From the NCBI GenBank assembly GCA_945787845.1, contig CALZJH010000012.1, forward strand, positions 1 through 64,000: a DNA stretch of 64,000 nt. The letters are read 5' to 3'. A program made the position numbers and the translations under genes. Source of the stretch: an uncultured Woeseiaceae bacterium (GTDB lineage Bacteria; Pseudomonadota; Gammaproteobacteria; Steroidobacterales; Woeseiaceae). Below are positions 39,254-49,379 of this stretch, piece by piece. Position 1 is the stretch's first letter; every line of letters starts with the position of its first letter. The notes below the pieces were generated by a model. It was given only the letters and a program-made list of their open reading frames with translations, did not search any database and was not told where the DNA came from.

Positions 39254-40669
39254 ATGACCGTAAGAACCCGATTCGCGCCGAGTCCGACCGGCGTATTGCA
39301 CCTCGGCAGTGTCCGCACTGCGCTCTTTAGCTGGCTGTACGCGCGCCACCATGGCGGCCAGTTCCTGTTACGAATCGAAGACACCGACAGGGAGCGATCG
39401 ACGCCCGAGAATGTCGAGGCCATCTTCGACGGCATGGCGTGGTTGAACCTGGATGCCGATGAAGAACCAATCTACCAGACAGCGCGCTTCGATCGTTACC
39501 GCGAAGTCACCGACCAGTGGCTGGAAGAGGGCAAGGCCTACCATTGCTACTGCACTCGCGAGGAACTCGAGGAAATGCGTGAGCGGCAGATGGCTGAGGG
39601 TGGCCAGGTGGGGTATGACGGCCGCTGCAGGGACCGACATGAGCCTCGCGAGGGAGTCGATCCCGTTGTGCGCTTCAGGAATCCCGTGGAAGGCACGGTC
39701 GCTGTCAACGATGCCGTGCGCGGCCGCGTGGAATTCGACAACGGGCAACTCGATGACCTGATCATTGCGCGGTCCGACGGCACGCCGACGTACAATTTCT
39801 GTGTCGTCATCGACGATGCGGATATGCAGATCACGCACGTGATTCGCGGTGATGACCACCTCAACAATACGCCGCGCCAGATCAACATGTTCGCAGCGCT
39901 GGGCGCGGCGCCGCCATCGTTCGCGCACCTGCCGATGATCCTCGGCGCCGATGGCGCCAAGTTGTCCAAGCGGCACGGTGCGGTCGATATTCGCGATTAC
40001 CGCGATGAGGGCTTCCTGCCCGAAGCACTGCTTAACTACCTCGTTCGCCTCGGGTGGTCTCACGGCGATCAGGAGCTGTTCTCGATGGAGGAGATGATCG
40101 AGTATTTCGACATCACAGACGTAAATCAGTCGGCCTCGTCATTCAACCCGGAGAAACTCCGCTGGCTGAATCAGCAATACATCAAGACGAGGCCGACCGC
40201 TACGCTGGCCCGGGAAGTACGGCCTTACCTGGAGCAGCTTGGATACGACGTCGCAGGCGGGCCGAATCCCGAGACTGTCGTCGACGCCTACCGCGAGCGT
40301 GCCGAAACGCTGCGCGAGATGGCCGAAAGCGCGCGCTACTGCTACGAGGATTTCGAAGAATTCGAAGCTAAGGCTGCGAAGAAGCATTTGCGGCCCGTGA
40401 TCCTCGAGCCGCTGCGCGCGCTGGCAGGGCGGCTGGCCGATCTGGATGAATGGTCTGCTGCCACGATCGAGGCCGCGGTCAAGGAAACGGCGGCGGCGCA
40501 CGATATCAACATGGGAAAACTCGGCCAGCCTCTGCGTGTGGCCGTTACGGGAGCCGGGGTTTCGCCACCTATTGACGTCACGGTTTGCCTGGTAGGTCGC
40601 GAACGAACCGCGCAAAGGCTCCAGAAAGCGATTGCAGCAATCGAGGCCAGAGCCGCGGCAAGCCACTGA
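39254..40669 (+). CDS. gltX: Glutamyl-tRNA synthetase
   Basis: HIGH-type [35 protein letters not shown]-type [13 protein letters not shown]; full-length 471 aa. Confidence 0.96.
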   Translation: MTVRTRFAPSPTGVLHLGSVRTALFSWLYARHHGGQFLLRIEDTDRERSTPENVEAIFDGMAWLNLDADEEPIYQTARFDRYREVTDQWLEEGKAYHCYCTREELEEMRERQMAEGGQVGYDGRCRDRHEPREGVDPVVRFRNPVEGTVAVNDAVRGRVEFDNGQLDDLIIARSDGTPTYNFCVVIDDADMQITHVIRGDDHLNNTPRQINMFAALGAAPPSFAHLPMILGADGAKLSKRHGAVDIRDYRDEGFLPEALLNYLVRLGWSHGDQELFSMEEMIEYFDITDVNQSASSFNPEKLRWLNQQYIKTRPTATLAREVRPYLEQLGYDVAGGPNPETVVDAYRERAETLREMAESARYCYEDFEEFEAKAAKKHLRPVILEPLRALAGRLADLDEWSAATIEAAVKETAAAHDINMGKLGQPLRVAVTGAGVSPPIDVTVCLVGRERTAQRLQKAIAAIEARAAASH

Positions 40670-40703
40670 TATTAGGGCCCTTTCCGCCGGGTGCGGGGCG
40701 GGC

Positions 40704-40732
40704 TTGACACCTTGGGTGCCGCTACGTAAAGT
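40704..40732 (+). promoter_or_regulatory. tRNA-Ala promoter (TTGACA-N17-TAAAGT, GC-rich discriminator)
   Basis: Perfect -35 and 17-bp spacer upstream of the tRNA. Confidence 0.75.
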
Positions 40733-40744
40733 GCGGCGCTCCGT

Positions 40745-40820
<76 letters not shown>

Positions 40821-40843
40821 CTTCTCCTTTTAAAAGTGCTGCT

Positions 40844-41626
40844 ATGAGACTTGCCGGGTTCTGTATTGGAATGGTGGTTTTGCTGTTGGCACTGGCCGCC
40901 TGTAAGGACCATCCCGCCGGTGAGCTCGATATCTACGGGCAGGCCGTCGCCAACAATGATCGCAGCTGGGCCGACCGGCGCCGCGACAAGCTTCGCAAAC
41001 CAGACCGAGTGCTGCGCTTCAGTGGCCTGCAGCCCGGTATGACCGTGGTCGATTTGATGGGCGGCGGCGGCTATTACGCCGAACTCATGAGCTACGTCGT
41101 CGGGCCGTCCGGCAAGGTCATCCTGCAAAATAACAAGCTGTTCCTACAGTTTTCGACCGAGGAAATGGAGAAGCGGCTGCGCAACAACCGCTTGCCGAAT
41201 GTCGAGCGCCTGGATTCCCAGTTCAGCGATTTCGAACTGCCTGTCGGCGTCGACCTGATCTTCCTGGGTCTGTCGTATCACGATATCTATATAGAGCGCT
41301 CTGATCCCGTGAAAACAACGAGTCGTGAGGAGTTCTTCCCGCAGGTCTGGGAAGCGCTGCAGCCTGGCGGCCGGGTCCTCGTCATTGATCATGCGGCGAA
41401 GCCGGGTACCGGGATCGAAACGACAGAAGCCCTGCACCGCATCGCAGAAGACTTCGCGATTGCGGACTGGCAGGAAGCGGGATTCACGTTCCTCGGCAGT
41501 CTCGATGTGCTGCGCAACCCTGATGACGATCACACGCTGCGCATGCGCGAGGATGCCATCCGCGGCAAGACGGACCGCTTTGTGTTGCTTTTTGAGAAGC
41601 CGGCTGCGGAATCCGCCGAGGAATAA
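40844..41626 (+). CDS. Putative lipoprotein with methyltransferase-like domain
   Basis: Lipobox LLLALAACKD; GMTVVDLMGGGGYYAELMSYVVGPSGKV SAM-binding motif; start at 40844 (the ORF start overlaps the tRNA). Confidence 0.82.
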   Translation: MRLAGFCIGMVVLLLALAACKDHPAGELDIYGQAVANNDRSWADRRRDKLRKPDRVLRFSGLQPGMTVVDLMGGGGYYAELMSYVVGPSGKVILQNNKLFLQFSTEEMEKRLRNNRLPNVERLDSQFSDFELPVGVDLIFLGLSYHDIYIERSDPVKTTSREEFFPQVWEALQPGGRVLVIDHAAKPGTGIETTEALHRIAEDFAIADWQEAGFTFLGSLDVLRNPDDDHTLRMREDAIRGKTDRFVLLFEKPAAESAEE

Positions 41627-41645
41627 GCGCGCCTGCTGTTGCCGG

Positions 41646-44144
41646 CTAGCTGATCGGTACCGGGTGTTCGAGGTTCAGGGCCGATAGCGTTGCCCGAAAG
41701 GGCTTGGCGGGTGTCGTTAGTGCACGCGCCGTCACGGTCCACTCGGTGTCCGGCGGCAGATCGAAGTAATTGTCGTCAAACGCAAAGAACGCAGACTGGA
41801 GTTTCACGTTTTTCAGGAAGCAAGCCGACCGCAGCGTCAGCCTTACTTCCTCACCGTGGGCGTCGGCAGTCGCTTCCAGTTCGGGTGCGGCAGCAAAGCT
41901 GAGGTTCCTGTCGCCCGGGTAGTGCGTCGCCGTTAACGGGTTTCTTTGTGACGCTTCATCGAAAGTCACGACCACCGCGTCGTGCTTCGGAGGCCCGAAA
42001 CGATACGTGTAGGTCGTGTCGAAAAAGCGACCGAGCAGCTTGTCGATCGACACGGTTTCGGTACTTGCCGGGTCTACCGATACGGAGACTGATGCGTCGG
42101 CAATGGCGTGGCTGGCGTGCTGCAGGACTTTGAGATGAAGATGTCCGCTGATCGCCTCGGGTGACTCGTTGTTGATACGGACATAGAGTCCGTCCAGGCC
42201 GCGATCGTCGATACTCAGTCCGCGACGGCTCCAGCAGCGTTTGAGGAAGTAATAGAGCGGCTTGGGATTGCCATCGGAATCGAGCATGCCCCAGCCGGCG
42301 CCGGGAACGATATCGTTGAGCCACCAGATCAGCCCGCCGCCGCAGTCGTCTTCGGCGCTGCGCCACTGGTTGAAAACCTGTTCCATGATCTCGCCGGTCA
42401 CGACCTGGGAGATGGCAATGTAGCGGCTGTTATCGGCATAGCGAAGCTGAATGGGATCCATGCCATAGAGCTCGCGGATGTAATAGTCGCGAACGTCTTC
42501 AAAGTCCCAGCCGGCACTGGCATCGCGGGGTACGCCAGTCTTCCAGGCCGGACCGTGGGTCGCCGGGCTGAGGCTGCCGAAGTGCTTCTTCAATGCAGCG
42601 TCATCGGGCACATTCGAGAATGCCAGGCACTCGGTCGCGAACTTGACGCGAGACCTTTCGAGATCCGAGAAAGCTTGCTGGTAGGCGCCGACACCAAAGT
42701 AATGGGCGATGCCGGTTGCATTATGGAAGGGCAGTGCGCCTTCGCAGGGCGATGACGGAAAGTAGGGCAGATCGCAGCCCGAGCTTCTTACGATCGCGGG
42801 CACGGTTTCGTGGAAAAACGAACTTGTCCAGATGTCTTCCGTCATACCGAACATGGCGGGTTGTTGTTCCGTCTCGCTGCCACCGCACAGAACCGCGGTC
42901 GACGGGTGTGCTGCAAGTCGTTGGGCCTGTTCGCGGATTTCGGCTGACGCTTCCTCCGCGAAGTCCGGGTCCTCAGCCGGATAATCCATGTTGGCGAACA
43001 TGAAATCCTGCCAGACCATGATCCCCAGTTCATCACAGGTTTCGTGAAATGCCCGGCTTTCGTAAACCATCGTGCCGCCAACACGAATCATGTTTACGCC
43101 GGCATCGCGGAGTAGCTCAAGCTTACGGCGCAGGGCATTCGTGTCTCCATCCAGTGCCGCAATATCGTTGCTGGTCCAGCAGCCGCCGCGCGCGAAGACG
43201 GGCGTGTCATTGACCTGCAGCGATACTCTTCCCTGATCGCGATCGATTTCGACCTTGCGAAACCCGATCGATCCGCTCCAGACAGTGTGTGAGCCTGCCG
43301 CTCCGTCCACGACGACCGTGCAACCGTGTAGTGCGGGTTCACCGTGCGTGTGCGGCCACCACAGCGCCTGTTTGCCAACGGCAATCTGGCCGCTGACACG
43401 GCAAGTGTCGCCCTGGGTTACGACGTCAAGCTCATACTGCTCCTTGCCGATGGTCAGGGTCGCCGACTCGGGGGGAGACGTGCCGCCGATGCATTGCACC
43501 GTCACGTCGACCGAGATCGAGGGGCCCTTATGGGTGCACGACGGGACTATGCCGGCGGCATCGACGCGATAGGCGTCAACGGCTTCGAGCACGACGTCCC
43601 GCCACGGACCGATCGGCGGTATGGGCGGGGTCCACCCCGGGATCCGTCCGAGCAGTGTCGTCCTGAGCCAGCGAAGCTGCTGGTTATTGACGAGGTTGGT
43701 CTTCCAACGGGGACGCGGACGACGTGTTCCCAGGTCCTGGGAGACAGAGCGAAATACGATGGCCAGGTGGTTGGTCGGCGCAATGATGTCGCTGACATCG
43801 ATCCGGTAGCGCCGAAACATGTTGCGCGACGCGTGTATTGGTTTCCCGTTGAGCCAGACTTCGGCGATGGTCGCGAGTCCTTCGAATAGCAGAACACTGT
43901 TCGCGGCTGTGTCCCCTTCAAATTCCGTTTCATACCACCAGTCGAACGCGTCGATGTCCATGCCAGGGTGGAAGAGGTTGGTCCCGTTGCCGAGCACGCT
44001 CGTTGCGACCGTTCCGGGGACCGCGGCGTCATACCAGCGTGTCTCCCGGTCCAGGTCTCTCGGCTCGGCAGCCTCACCCGGCGCCGTTCGATACAGGCGC
44101 CAGCCTGCCGTAAGCGTCGTTTTTCGAGTGTGCGCCAGGCTCAT
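41646..44144 (-). CDS. Glycoside hydrolase family 2 (beta-mannosidase-like)
   Basis: Sandwich N-terminus DAAVPGTVATSVLGNGTNLFHP..., GGCWTSNDI, NMIRVGGTMVYESRAFHETCDELGIMVWQDFMFANMDYP, LCGGSETEQQ. Confidence 0.88.
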   Translation of the reverse strand: MSLAHTRKTTLTAGWRLYRTAPGEAAEPRDLDRETRWYDAAVPGTVATSVLGNGTNLFHPGMDIDAFDWWYETEFEGDTAANSVLLFEGLATIAEVWLNGKPIHASRNMFRRYRIDVSDIIAPTNHLAIVFRSVSQDLGTRRPRPRWKTNLVNNQQLRWLRTTLLGRIPGWTPPIPPIGPWRDVVLEAVDAYRVDAAGIVPSCTHKGPSISVDVTVQCIGGTSPPESATLTIGKEQYELDVVTQGDTCRVSGQIAVGKQALWWPHTHGEPALHGCTVVVDGAAGSHTVWSGSIGFRKVEIDRDQGRVSLQVNDTPVFARGGCWTSNDIAALDGDTNALRRKLELLRDAGVNMIRVGGTMVYESRAFHETCDELGIMVWQDFMFANMDYPAEDPDFAEEASAEIREQAQRLAAHPSTAVLCGGSETEQQPAMFGMTEDIWTSSFFHETVPAIVRSSGCDLPYFPSSPCEGALPFHNATGIAHYFGVGAYQQAFSDLERSRVKFATECLAFSNVPDDAALKKHFGSLSPATHGPAWKTGVPRDASAGWDFEDVRDYYIRELYGMDPIQLRYADNSRYIAISQVVTGEIMEQVFNQWRSAEDDCGGGLIWWLNDIVPGAGWGMLDSDGNPKPLYYFLKRCWSRRGLSIDDRGLDGLYVRINNESPEAISGHLHLKVLQHASHAIADASVSVSVDPASTETVSIDKLLGRFFDTTYTYRFGPPKHDAVVVTFDEASQRNPLTATHYPGDRNLSFAAAPELEATADAHGEEVRLTLRSACFLKNVKLQSAFFAFDDNYFDLPPDTEWTVTARALTTPAKPFRATLSALNLEHPVPIS

Positions 44145-44154
44145 GCGCGACGCC

Positions 44155-45129
44155 TCAAAGATACCGATCGGCGAGTTCTTGCGTCGCGGCCTGCCAGCGC
44201 GCCGACATTTCATCGATCGGGCTCAGGTCCAGCGTACGCTTGCGCGCCAGCGTGCGTGCGAGTTTGAACTGCACGGTCTTGGCAATTTCGGAGATCTCGG
44301 CATAGGTCCTGGCGGTTGTGTCCAGGCCGGTTTCGCCGCGCTCGGCCAGCCAGTCGAGGTAGTTGGCGGCCAGTTCGAAGCAGGCGCCGTACTGGCGCAG
44401 CGTGGCAAACGAATAGCCGTGAAACGTCTCCATGGGTTCGCTGGCCAGCCACTCGAGGTCTTTTTCGAAGCGCGCACGAAACAGGTCGAACGGATTGTGT
44501 GCCGGCAACTTGCGAAGCTGCTTTCGCAGCGACTCGACGGATTGCGCCGTCAGCACATCGTCCTGCACGCCTGCGTTGTTCCCGGTTAGCTTCACGACCT
44601 CAATATACGGCGGCAGCATGCGTTCGTGCACGAGTCCGTCCATCTGGAAGATATCCCTGAATTCCTGACCGTCAAGCTCATAGTACGCCTGGCCGTGGAA
44701 ATAGCCCATCGTCCCGGCGTTGGCGTCAATCGTATTGACGGCAATCGTCGTCTTCGTGTGCACGGACTGATAGGCAGTCCCCAGCGTGTCCGGCAGGTAA
44801 AAAGAGTCCATTTCGACGAGGACCGGCCGGCCCGCATCAACCTGTTCCTGCACATGCTGGACCAGCGATACCCAGGGATTCAGCTCGATGACGTCCATAC
44901 CGTACAACGCGTACAGGTCTGCATGTGGATACTTGAAAAATGTCCACTGGTCGATCTCAAAGTCGATGGCGAGCGAGAAGGCGAGTCCGGCACGCGGATC
45001 ATGGCCCAGCGAATGGATGAGTTCGATGAGCACGTCGACGTAGCAATTGGTCTCGGCCCAGATCCTGTCCTTGGCGTGCAGGCAGCTCCGTTCGTAATTC
45101 GCCGGGTCTAGCGCAACGATGGCGTTCAT
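44155..45129 (-). CDS. DUF1839-family protein
   Basis: Whole-length pattern NYERSCLHAKDRIWAETNCYVDVLIELIHSLG...PVLVEMDSFYLPDTLGTAYQSVHTKTTIAVN...LGYFHG-type; recognised family, function uncertain. Confidence 0.72.
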   Translation of the reverse strand: MNAIVALDPANYERSCLHAKDRIWAETNCYVDVLIELIHSLGHDPRAGLAFSLAIDFEIDQWTFFKYPHADLYALYGMDVIELNPWVSLVQHVQEQVDAGRPVLVEMDSFYLPDTLGTAYQSVHTKTTIAVNTIDANAGTMGYFHGQAYYELDGQEFRDIFQMDGLVHERMLPPYIEVVKLTGNNAGVQDDVLTAQSVESLRKQLRKLPAHNPFDLFRARFEKDLEWLASEPMETFHGYSFATLRQYGACFELAANYLDWLAERGETGLDTTARTYAEISEIAKTVQFKLARTLARKRTLDLSPIDEMSARWQAATQELADRYL

Positions 45130-46316
45130 CGGCCCTTGTAGGCGATCTGCATCGTGGCGTTGTGCTGGCGAATGCGGTCGTTGTTGACCATCAGGGCGGC
45201 GCCATGGGCATCGCGCAGATGCCGCGCCAGGCTTTTCTTGCTGTCGTTGCGGTAGGCGGAGATACCGACAATGTTCATCGCACGCGCGATGATGTCGACC
45301 ATCATTTCCGAGCAGCGAATCTTGGCATTGTTGACGCGGATCGAGAATCCGTAGTCGTCGAAGGCCGTGTCGGTATTGAGGGCGAGCAGGCGTTCGTACT
45401 CGGCGATTACCTCATTCAGGCCACTGCGCATGCTGAACAACAGCTCGTTGACCTCGGAGAGCCTCAGCGCTGCGACCGGCGCAACGTCTGGCTGCTTGCG
45501 TGCATCCTCGCGGACCGTCTTGCGCGCCATTTCGACGGCGCTGGCTGCGAGTCCCGTCCAGAGCGAGCCCCAGGTCAGATGCGATACAGGGTGCATGGAT
45601 TTGGACAGAACGCGGGCGTAGGGAACCGGCATGACCTGCTCGGCAGCACCCGTTGAAGAGAGAATAAAACCGCTGCTGCAGGTGCCGCGAAAGCCCATCG
45701 TGTCCCAGCCGGCAATCTGCTCGAGTTCGTGGTCGCCGGTCTTGACGAGGACGACGGACTGATCGCCGGGAGGCGCGTTTTCCGAGCTGCGGCAGGTCAC
45801 CATGATCGCGTCAGAATCAAGCGCGTAGGAGATGACCGGGGCCTTCTTGGTGAGCGAGAAGCGATCGCCTTCGATATTGACGGCACAAATACTCGAGCGC
45901 ACGTCGCCGCCAACGTCAATCTCGGTAGTTGCCGATGCGAGCAACAACTGGTCTTCGCATAACTTGCGCAGGTACTGTCCGAAAAACGCATCGTCGGCCG
46001 CATTCTGCACGATGCACGCGACCTGGATCTGGTGCATGGCGTAGATCATTGCGACTGAGCCGTCGTAGTGCCCAAACTGCTCGCAAATCTTGCAGAGTTC
46101 GGAAACGGACACACCGTCGCCGCCAAATCGCTCGGGAACGAAGACACTCAGCAGGCGTTCTCGCTTGATCGCATCGAACGCTTCCGTCGGAAAACGTGCG
46201 TTCCTGTCCACATCTGCGGCAAATTCGAGGACCGTCGTCTCGCCAACCCGGCGGACGCTGTCCATGATGTCGTCGAGCGCGCGCGCGCGATGCAGCGTTT
46301 CGGCCGGTGCGCTCAT
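45126..46316 (-). CDS. Acyl-CoA dehydrogenase-like protein (divergent active site)
   Basis: ACAD N-terminal and middle-domain pattern (VPERFGGDGVSVSELCKICEQFGHYDGSVAMIYAMHQI, LLASATTEIDVGGDVRSS, FRGTCSSGFIL). Confidence 0.8.
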   Translation of the reverse strand: MSAPAETLHRARALDDIMDSVRRVGETTVLEFAADVDRNARFPTEAFDAIKRERLLSVFVPERFGGDGVSVSELCKICEQFGHYDGSVAMIYAMHQIQVACIVQNAADDAFFGQYLRKLCEDQLLLASATTEIDVGGDVRSSICAVNIEGDRFSLTKKAPVISYALDSDAIMVTCRSSENAPPGDQSVVLVKTGDHELEQIAGWDTMGFRGTCSSGFILSSTGAAEQVMPVPYARVLSKSMHPVSHLTWGSLWTGLAASAVEMARKTVREDARKQPDVAPVAALRLSEVNELLFSMRSGLNEVIAEYERLLALNTDTAFDDYGFSIRVNNAKIRCSEMMVDIIARAMNIVGISAYRNDSKKSLARHLRDAHGAALMVNNDRIRQHNATMQIAYKGR

Positions 46317-46319
46317 GGA

Positions 46320-46571
46320 TCAGGCGGCCTGTGCTGCGAGAAGTTCGTCGATTGCTGCGAGCAGGGTATTGACGCTGTGAAACGTCGCCCGCGTCAGCAT
46401 GTGATCCTCGAACTCGATGTCGAAGGCATCTTCGAGGGCCAGCATGACGGTGACGGTCGTCAGTGAGGTCAGCCCGGCGTCGTACAGGTCGCTGTCGTTG
46501 CTCAGGGTGTCCATCTCAACAGCTAACTTACTGTATTCGCCGAGGATTTCACGTACGGTCTTCTCGTGCAT
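46320..46571 (-). CDS. Acyl carrier protein
   Basis: SDLYDAGLTSLTTVTVMLALEDAFDIEFEDHML; 83 aa. Confidence 0.87.
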   Translation of the reverse strand: MHEKTVREILGEYSKLAVEMDTLSNDSDLYDAGLTSLTTVTVMLALEDAFDIEFEDHMLTRATFHSVNTLLAAIDELLAAQAA

Positions 46572-46824
46572 TGGAATGAATATTCCTTTTCCAATCAGTC
46601 AATTAATTGGCCCGAAACAGCGCTGGACCTGGATTCCGCTAAGCATAGCGTGAATGCCGAATCGGTACACATACCCAGTTCACGAAACGCCCTGTGATGC
46701 CTGCCGCATTCCGGGCAGGGAGTTCCGGATTGTGACGGGCACCGCGCGGCAACAGCATCCTGGTGCGGTATGATGCGCAACATTGTCCCGCCCTGACAGA
46801 CGCTGCGGGCGAGGATAAGGACAC

Positions 46825-47628
46825 ATGCCCAGGAACATTATTGTCGTAGGAACGCCACGGTCTGGGACGAGTCTGGCCGCGTCGATTTTCGCAAGACTGG
46901 GGCATTTTGTCGCCGATGACGAAGCCGCGCAGCTGCGGGACCCCGATCACTTCAATCCAGGGGGCTATTGGGAAGCCGAGCCCCTTATCGAGGCCAACGT
47001 CAGTCTGTTCCAGCGAGTGGGTTTCGAGCATCACAATACCTGGATATTCGAGCCAATTGCGGCCGAACAGGCAGACCGCATCTCGGCTCTGGCGCCTGTT
47101 GACGAGCATCGGGAGCTGGTTGCCCGGTTCGAATCACATCGACCGTGGGTCTGGAAAGACCCGAGACTCTGTTACACGCTCGCTTACTGGTGGCCGCTCC
47201 TGGACCATGAGAACACCGCCGTCCTGTTTGTGCGCCGCGACCCTGAAGAGACCTTCAAGAGCTTCGCCCGCATCGGCTGGCGCGAGTCGAACGAGGCCGG
47301 CCGCAAAGAGACGTATCAGCGCATGGCGGATCATGTTGCGGCGGCCGAAAACGCAATTCGTAGCCTCGATATACCGCACGTTCAGATCGACTACTCGGAC
47401 TACCGCGACTCGCCCGAGCGCGTGGCGGCGGTCCTGTCGGAGCTGTCCGGCCTCAAGGTAAGCGTTGCCGATCTCGGATTTACCGATCACTACAGCAGCA
47501 GTACGCTGCGCGGCCGCTTCCGTGTCATGGTCGAGAAATCCCTCAAAACGATCCCGCTACCTGTCCGGAATACTATCCGTACTCTGGTCCCGAAATCCGT
47601 CCTGCAGAGGCTGTTTCCGGGACGTTAA
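46825..47628 (+). CDS. Sulfotransferase family protein
   Basis: NIIVVGTPRSGTSLAASIFARLGH 5'-PSB loop; TAVLFVRRDPEETFKSF. Confidence 0.83.
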   Translation: MPRNIIVVGTPRSGTSLAASIFARLGHFVADDEAAQLRDPDHFNPGGYWEAEPLIEANVSLFQRVGFEHHNTWIFEPIAAEQADRISALAPVDEHRELVARFESHRPWVWKDPRLCYTLAYWWPLLDHENTAVLFVRRDPEETFKSFARIGWRESNEAGRKETYQRMADHVAAAENAIRSLDIPHVQIDYSDYRDSPERVAAVLSELSGLKVSVADLGFTDHYSSSTLRGRFRVMVEKSLKTIPLPVRNTIRTLVPKSVLQRLFPGR

Positions 47629-49379
47629 ACGACGCTGCCCGGTTGCAGGTGACTACTTAGATGCTCGATGAGCTCTGCCCGATCATCCGCCCTGGACAGC
47701 GTGTGATCGGCATCCTTGATAAAGATAACGGCCGATTCTCCCGAATTCGCGAGACTCCTGAACGTATTCGGGGAGTCGACTCTGGCGATCCAGTAACCCG
47801 GGTCTGTGTCGGAGAAGACGTAGGTCACCCTGACGCCGCGCTGGTGCAGGCGGGCGAGATCATCGTCCATGCGTGACAGCGGATGATGGGTCCACAGCGA
47901 AGCCACCTTTCTCGCGCCGTTACGAATCAAACGTAGCAAAACGCGGATGGCGAACTTTGCGAGACGCCGGTAATTCACCTGGCCCGTCAGCAGCCGGCGC
48001 CAGTTTTCCGGCCGGCGGGCCGAGCGGACATAGGATTTTGCATGGCGTACGGTCCGATGTTGCAGGGGATTATCGAGCGACATGCCGGGTGTGTAGTAAT
48101 ACGTGAGCGGATTGATCAGCACGATTTCCTGCACTGTCTGGTCATCATGGTCCAGGGCAAAGTGGTAGGACGTATGCGAGCCGCTGCAGAGTCCGGCCAG
48201 TACAAAGGAAGTCGCGCCGAACGACGCCCTGCAGTGCGCAAGAACGCGCTGCATGTCCGCAGTCGCGAACTCGGGGTACGGATCGTTCGCGGCCGCGACA
48301 TCTCCGGTCACGCTGTCACCAAGATTGCGAAGATCGAAGCGCACGACTTCCAGCCCGGCGGCAGCCAGGGCACGAGCCGCCTGTACGTAAATTCTGTTGG
48401 GCCCCACGCTGCAGACGGAGCCCGCATTGGGGAGGACGACAGTCGGAGTGTGCCCGGGCTCGTAGTCGGCGGGCCGGGCAACGATGCCAAACAACGAGCC
48501 TTCCGCTGTACGAAAAAATGATTCAGTGACGACACGGGGATGCTTGTCGATAGTGACGTCTGCCGTATCGCGCAAGTCCGGTTGCCTGATCGCGCCGCCA
48601 TCCGGCATCGCGATCGACTTAAGCCAGCCATCCATGCGGGCAATCGAGTCCAGGGGCAGCTCCGTGTAATGCGGCTCGCAAATCATGCGGTCATATTCGC
48701 GAGAGCGCAGCTCTTCGAAGGGACTTCTGCCGGCAAGCGAATCGGCGTTGAGCCTGGCGTTCTTACCGCGACTGACAAGCAGTACCGGCAACCCGTCGGG
48801 TACGGCGCTCGCATCGAGAGACAAGTTGCCAATCGACTTGATCGTGTCCGCGGTGAACGTGAAACCGCCGCTTTCAATTCTGCCCGGATCGCCGACGTTG
48901 GGGTCTGCCGCGAATTGCGCAACTGCCTGGATTTCGCGCACAAACGCTTTGCCTCTGGTCACGGGCTCCCAGAACGTGATCCCGTCGACCTCGAGTTCGT
49001 CGAGTAGCGCTGTCAGTAGTGGCGCCGCCAGGCGAAAGCCAACGACCGCCACCTGTTTGAACGCCCAGCGTTCTTTGAGGTCTCTGACCTCGTCGACAAT
49101 GTTGCGCTGCCATGCAGCGACAAGATCACCGGCGTCCGCATCGCCGGATGAGTTCCCTGTCCCCGCAAAATCGAAGCGAAAGGCCGCGTGCCCGCCGGCG
49201 GCGATTTCGTCACCGAGCCGCACCATGCAGCGGTAGGCGTGAATCGCTTCATGGCCCACGGTATTGCACAGGAGTACCGCGGTTGTCGCTGCCCCGGAAG
49301 CCGGAAGGTGCGCGTGCGTGGCGAGCTCAAAGTCGCCGGAACGCAGCCAGTAGCTGCATCTGTCGACCGGATATTTCAT
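47625..49379 (-). CDS. Double alpha/beta-hydrolase protein (XrtA-associated hydrolase 2-like + hydrolase 1-like fusion)
   Basis: Two consecutive a/b-hydrolase modules: HAAFRFDFAGTGNSSGD...VAVVGFRLAAPLL and VVRFDLRNLGDSVTGD...FVLAGLCSGSHTSYH, with DADHTLS near the C-terminus. Confidence 0.77.
   Translation of the reverse strand: MKYPVDRCSYWLRSGDFELATHAHLPASGAATTAVLLCNTVGHEAIHAYRCMVRLGDEIAAGGHAAFRFDFAGTGNSSGDADAGDLVAAWQRNIVDEVRDLKERWAFKQVAVVGFRLAAPLLTALLDELEVDGITFWEPVTRGKAFVREIQAVAQFAADPNVGDPGRIESGGFTFTADTIKSIGNLSLDASAVPDGLPVLLVSRGKNARLNADSLAGRSPFEELRSREYDRMICEPHYTELPLDSIARMDGWLKSIAMPDGGAIRQPDLRDTADVTIDKHPRVVTESFFRTAEGSLFGIVARPADYEPGHTPTVVLPNAGSVCSVGPNRIYVQAARALAAAGLEVVRFDLRNLGDSVTGDVAAANDPYPEFATADMQRVLAHCRASFGATSFVLAGLCSGSHTSYHFALDHDDQTVQEIVLINPLTYYYTPGMSLDNPLQHRTVRHAKSYVRSARRPENWRRLLTGQVNYRRLAKFAIRVLLRLIRNGARKVASLWTHHPLSRMDDDLARLHQRGVRVTYVFSDTDPGYWIARVDSPNTFRSLANSGESAVIFIKDADHTLSRADDRAELIEHLSSHLQPGSVV

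Noticed and set aside
39254-40669. gltX as an aaRS-like amino acid:carrier-protein ligase feeding the ACPs
   Set aside because: Full-length canonical GluRS with class I HIGH- and KMSKS-type motifs and located beside a tRNA gene; aa:CP ligases are class II SerRS-like.
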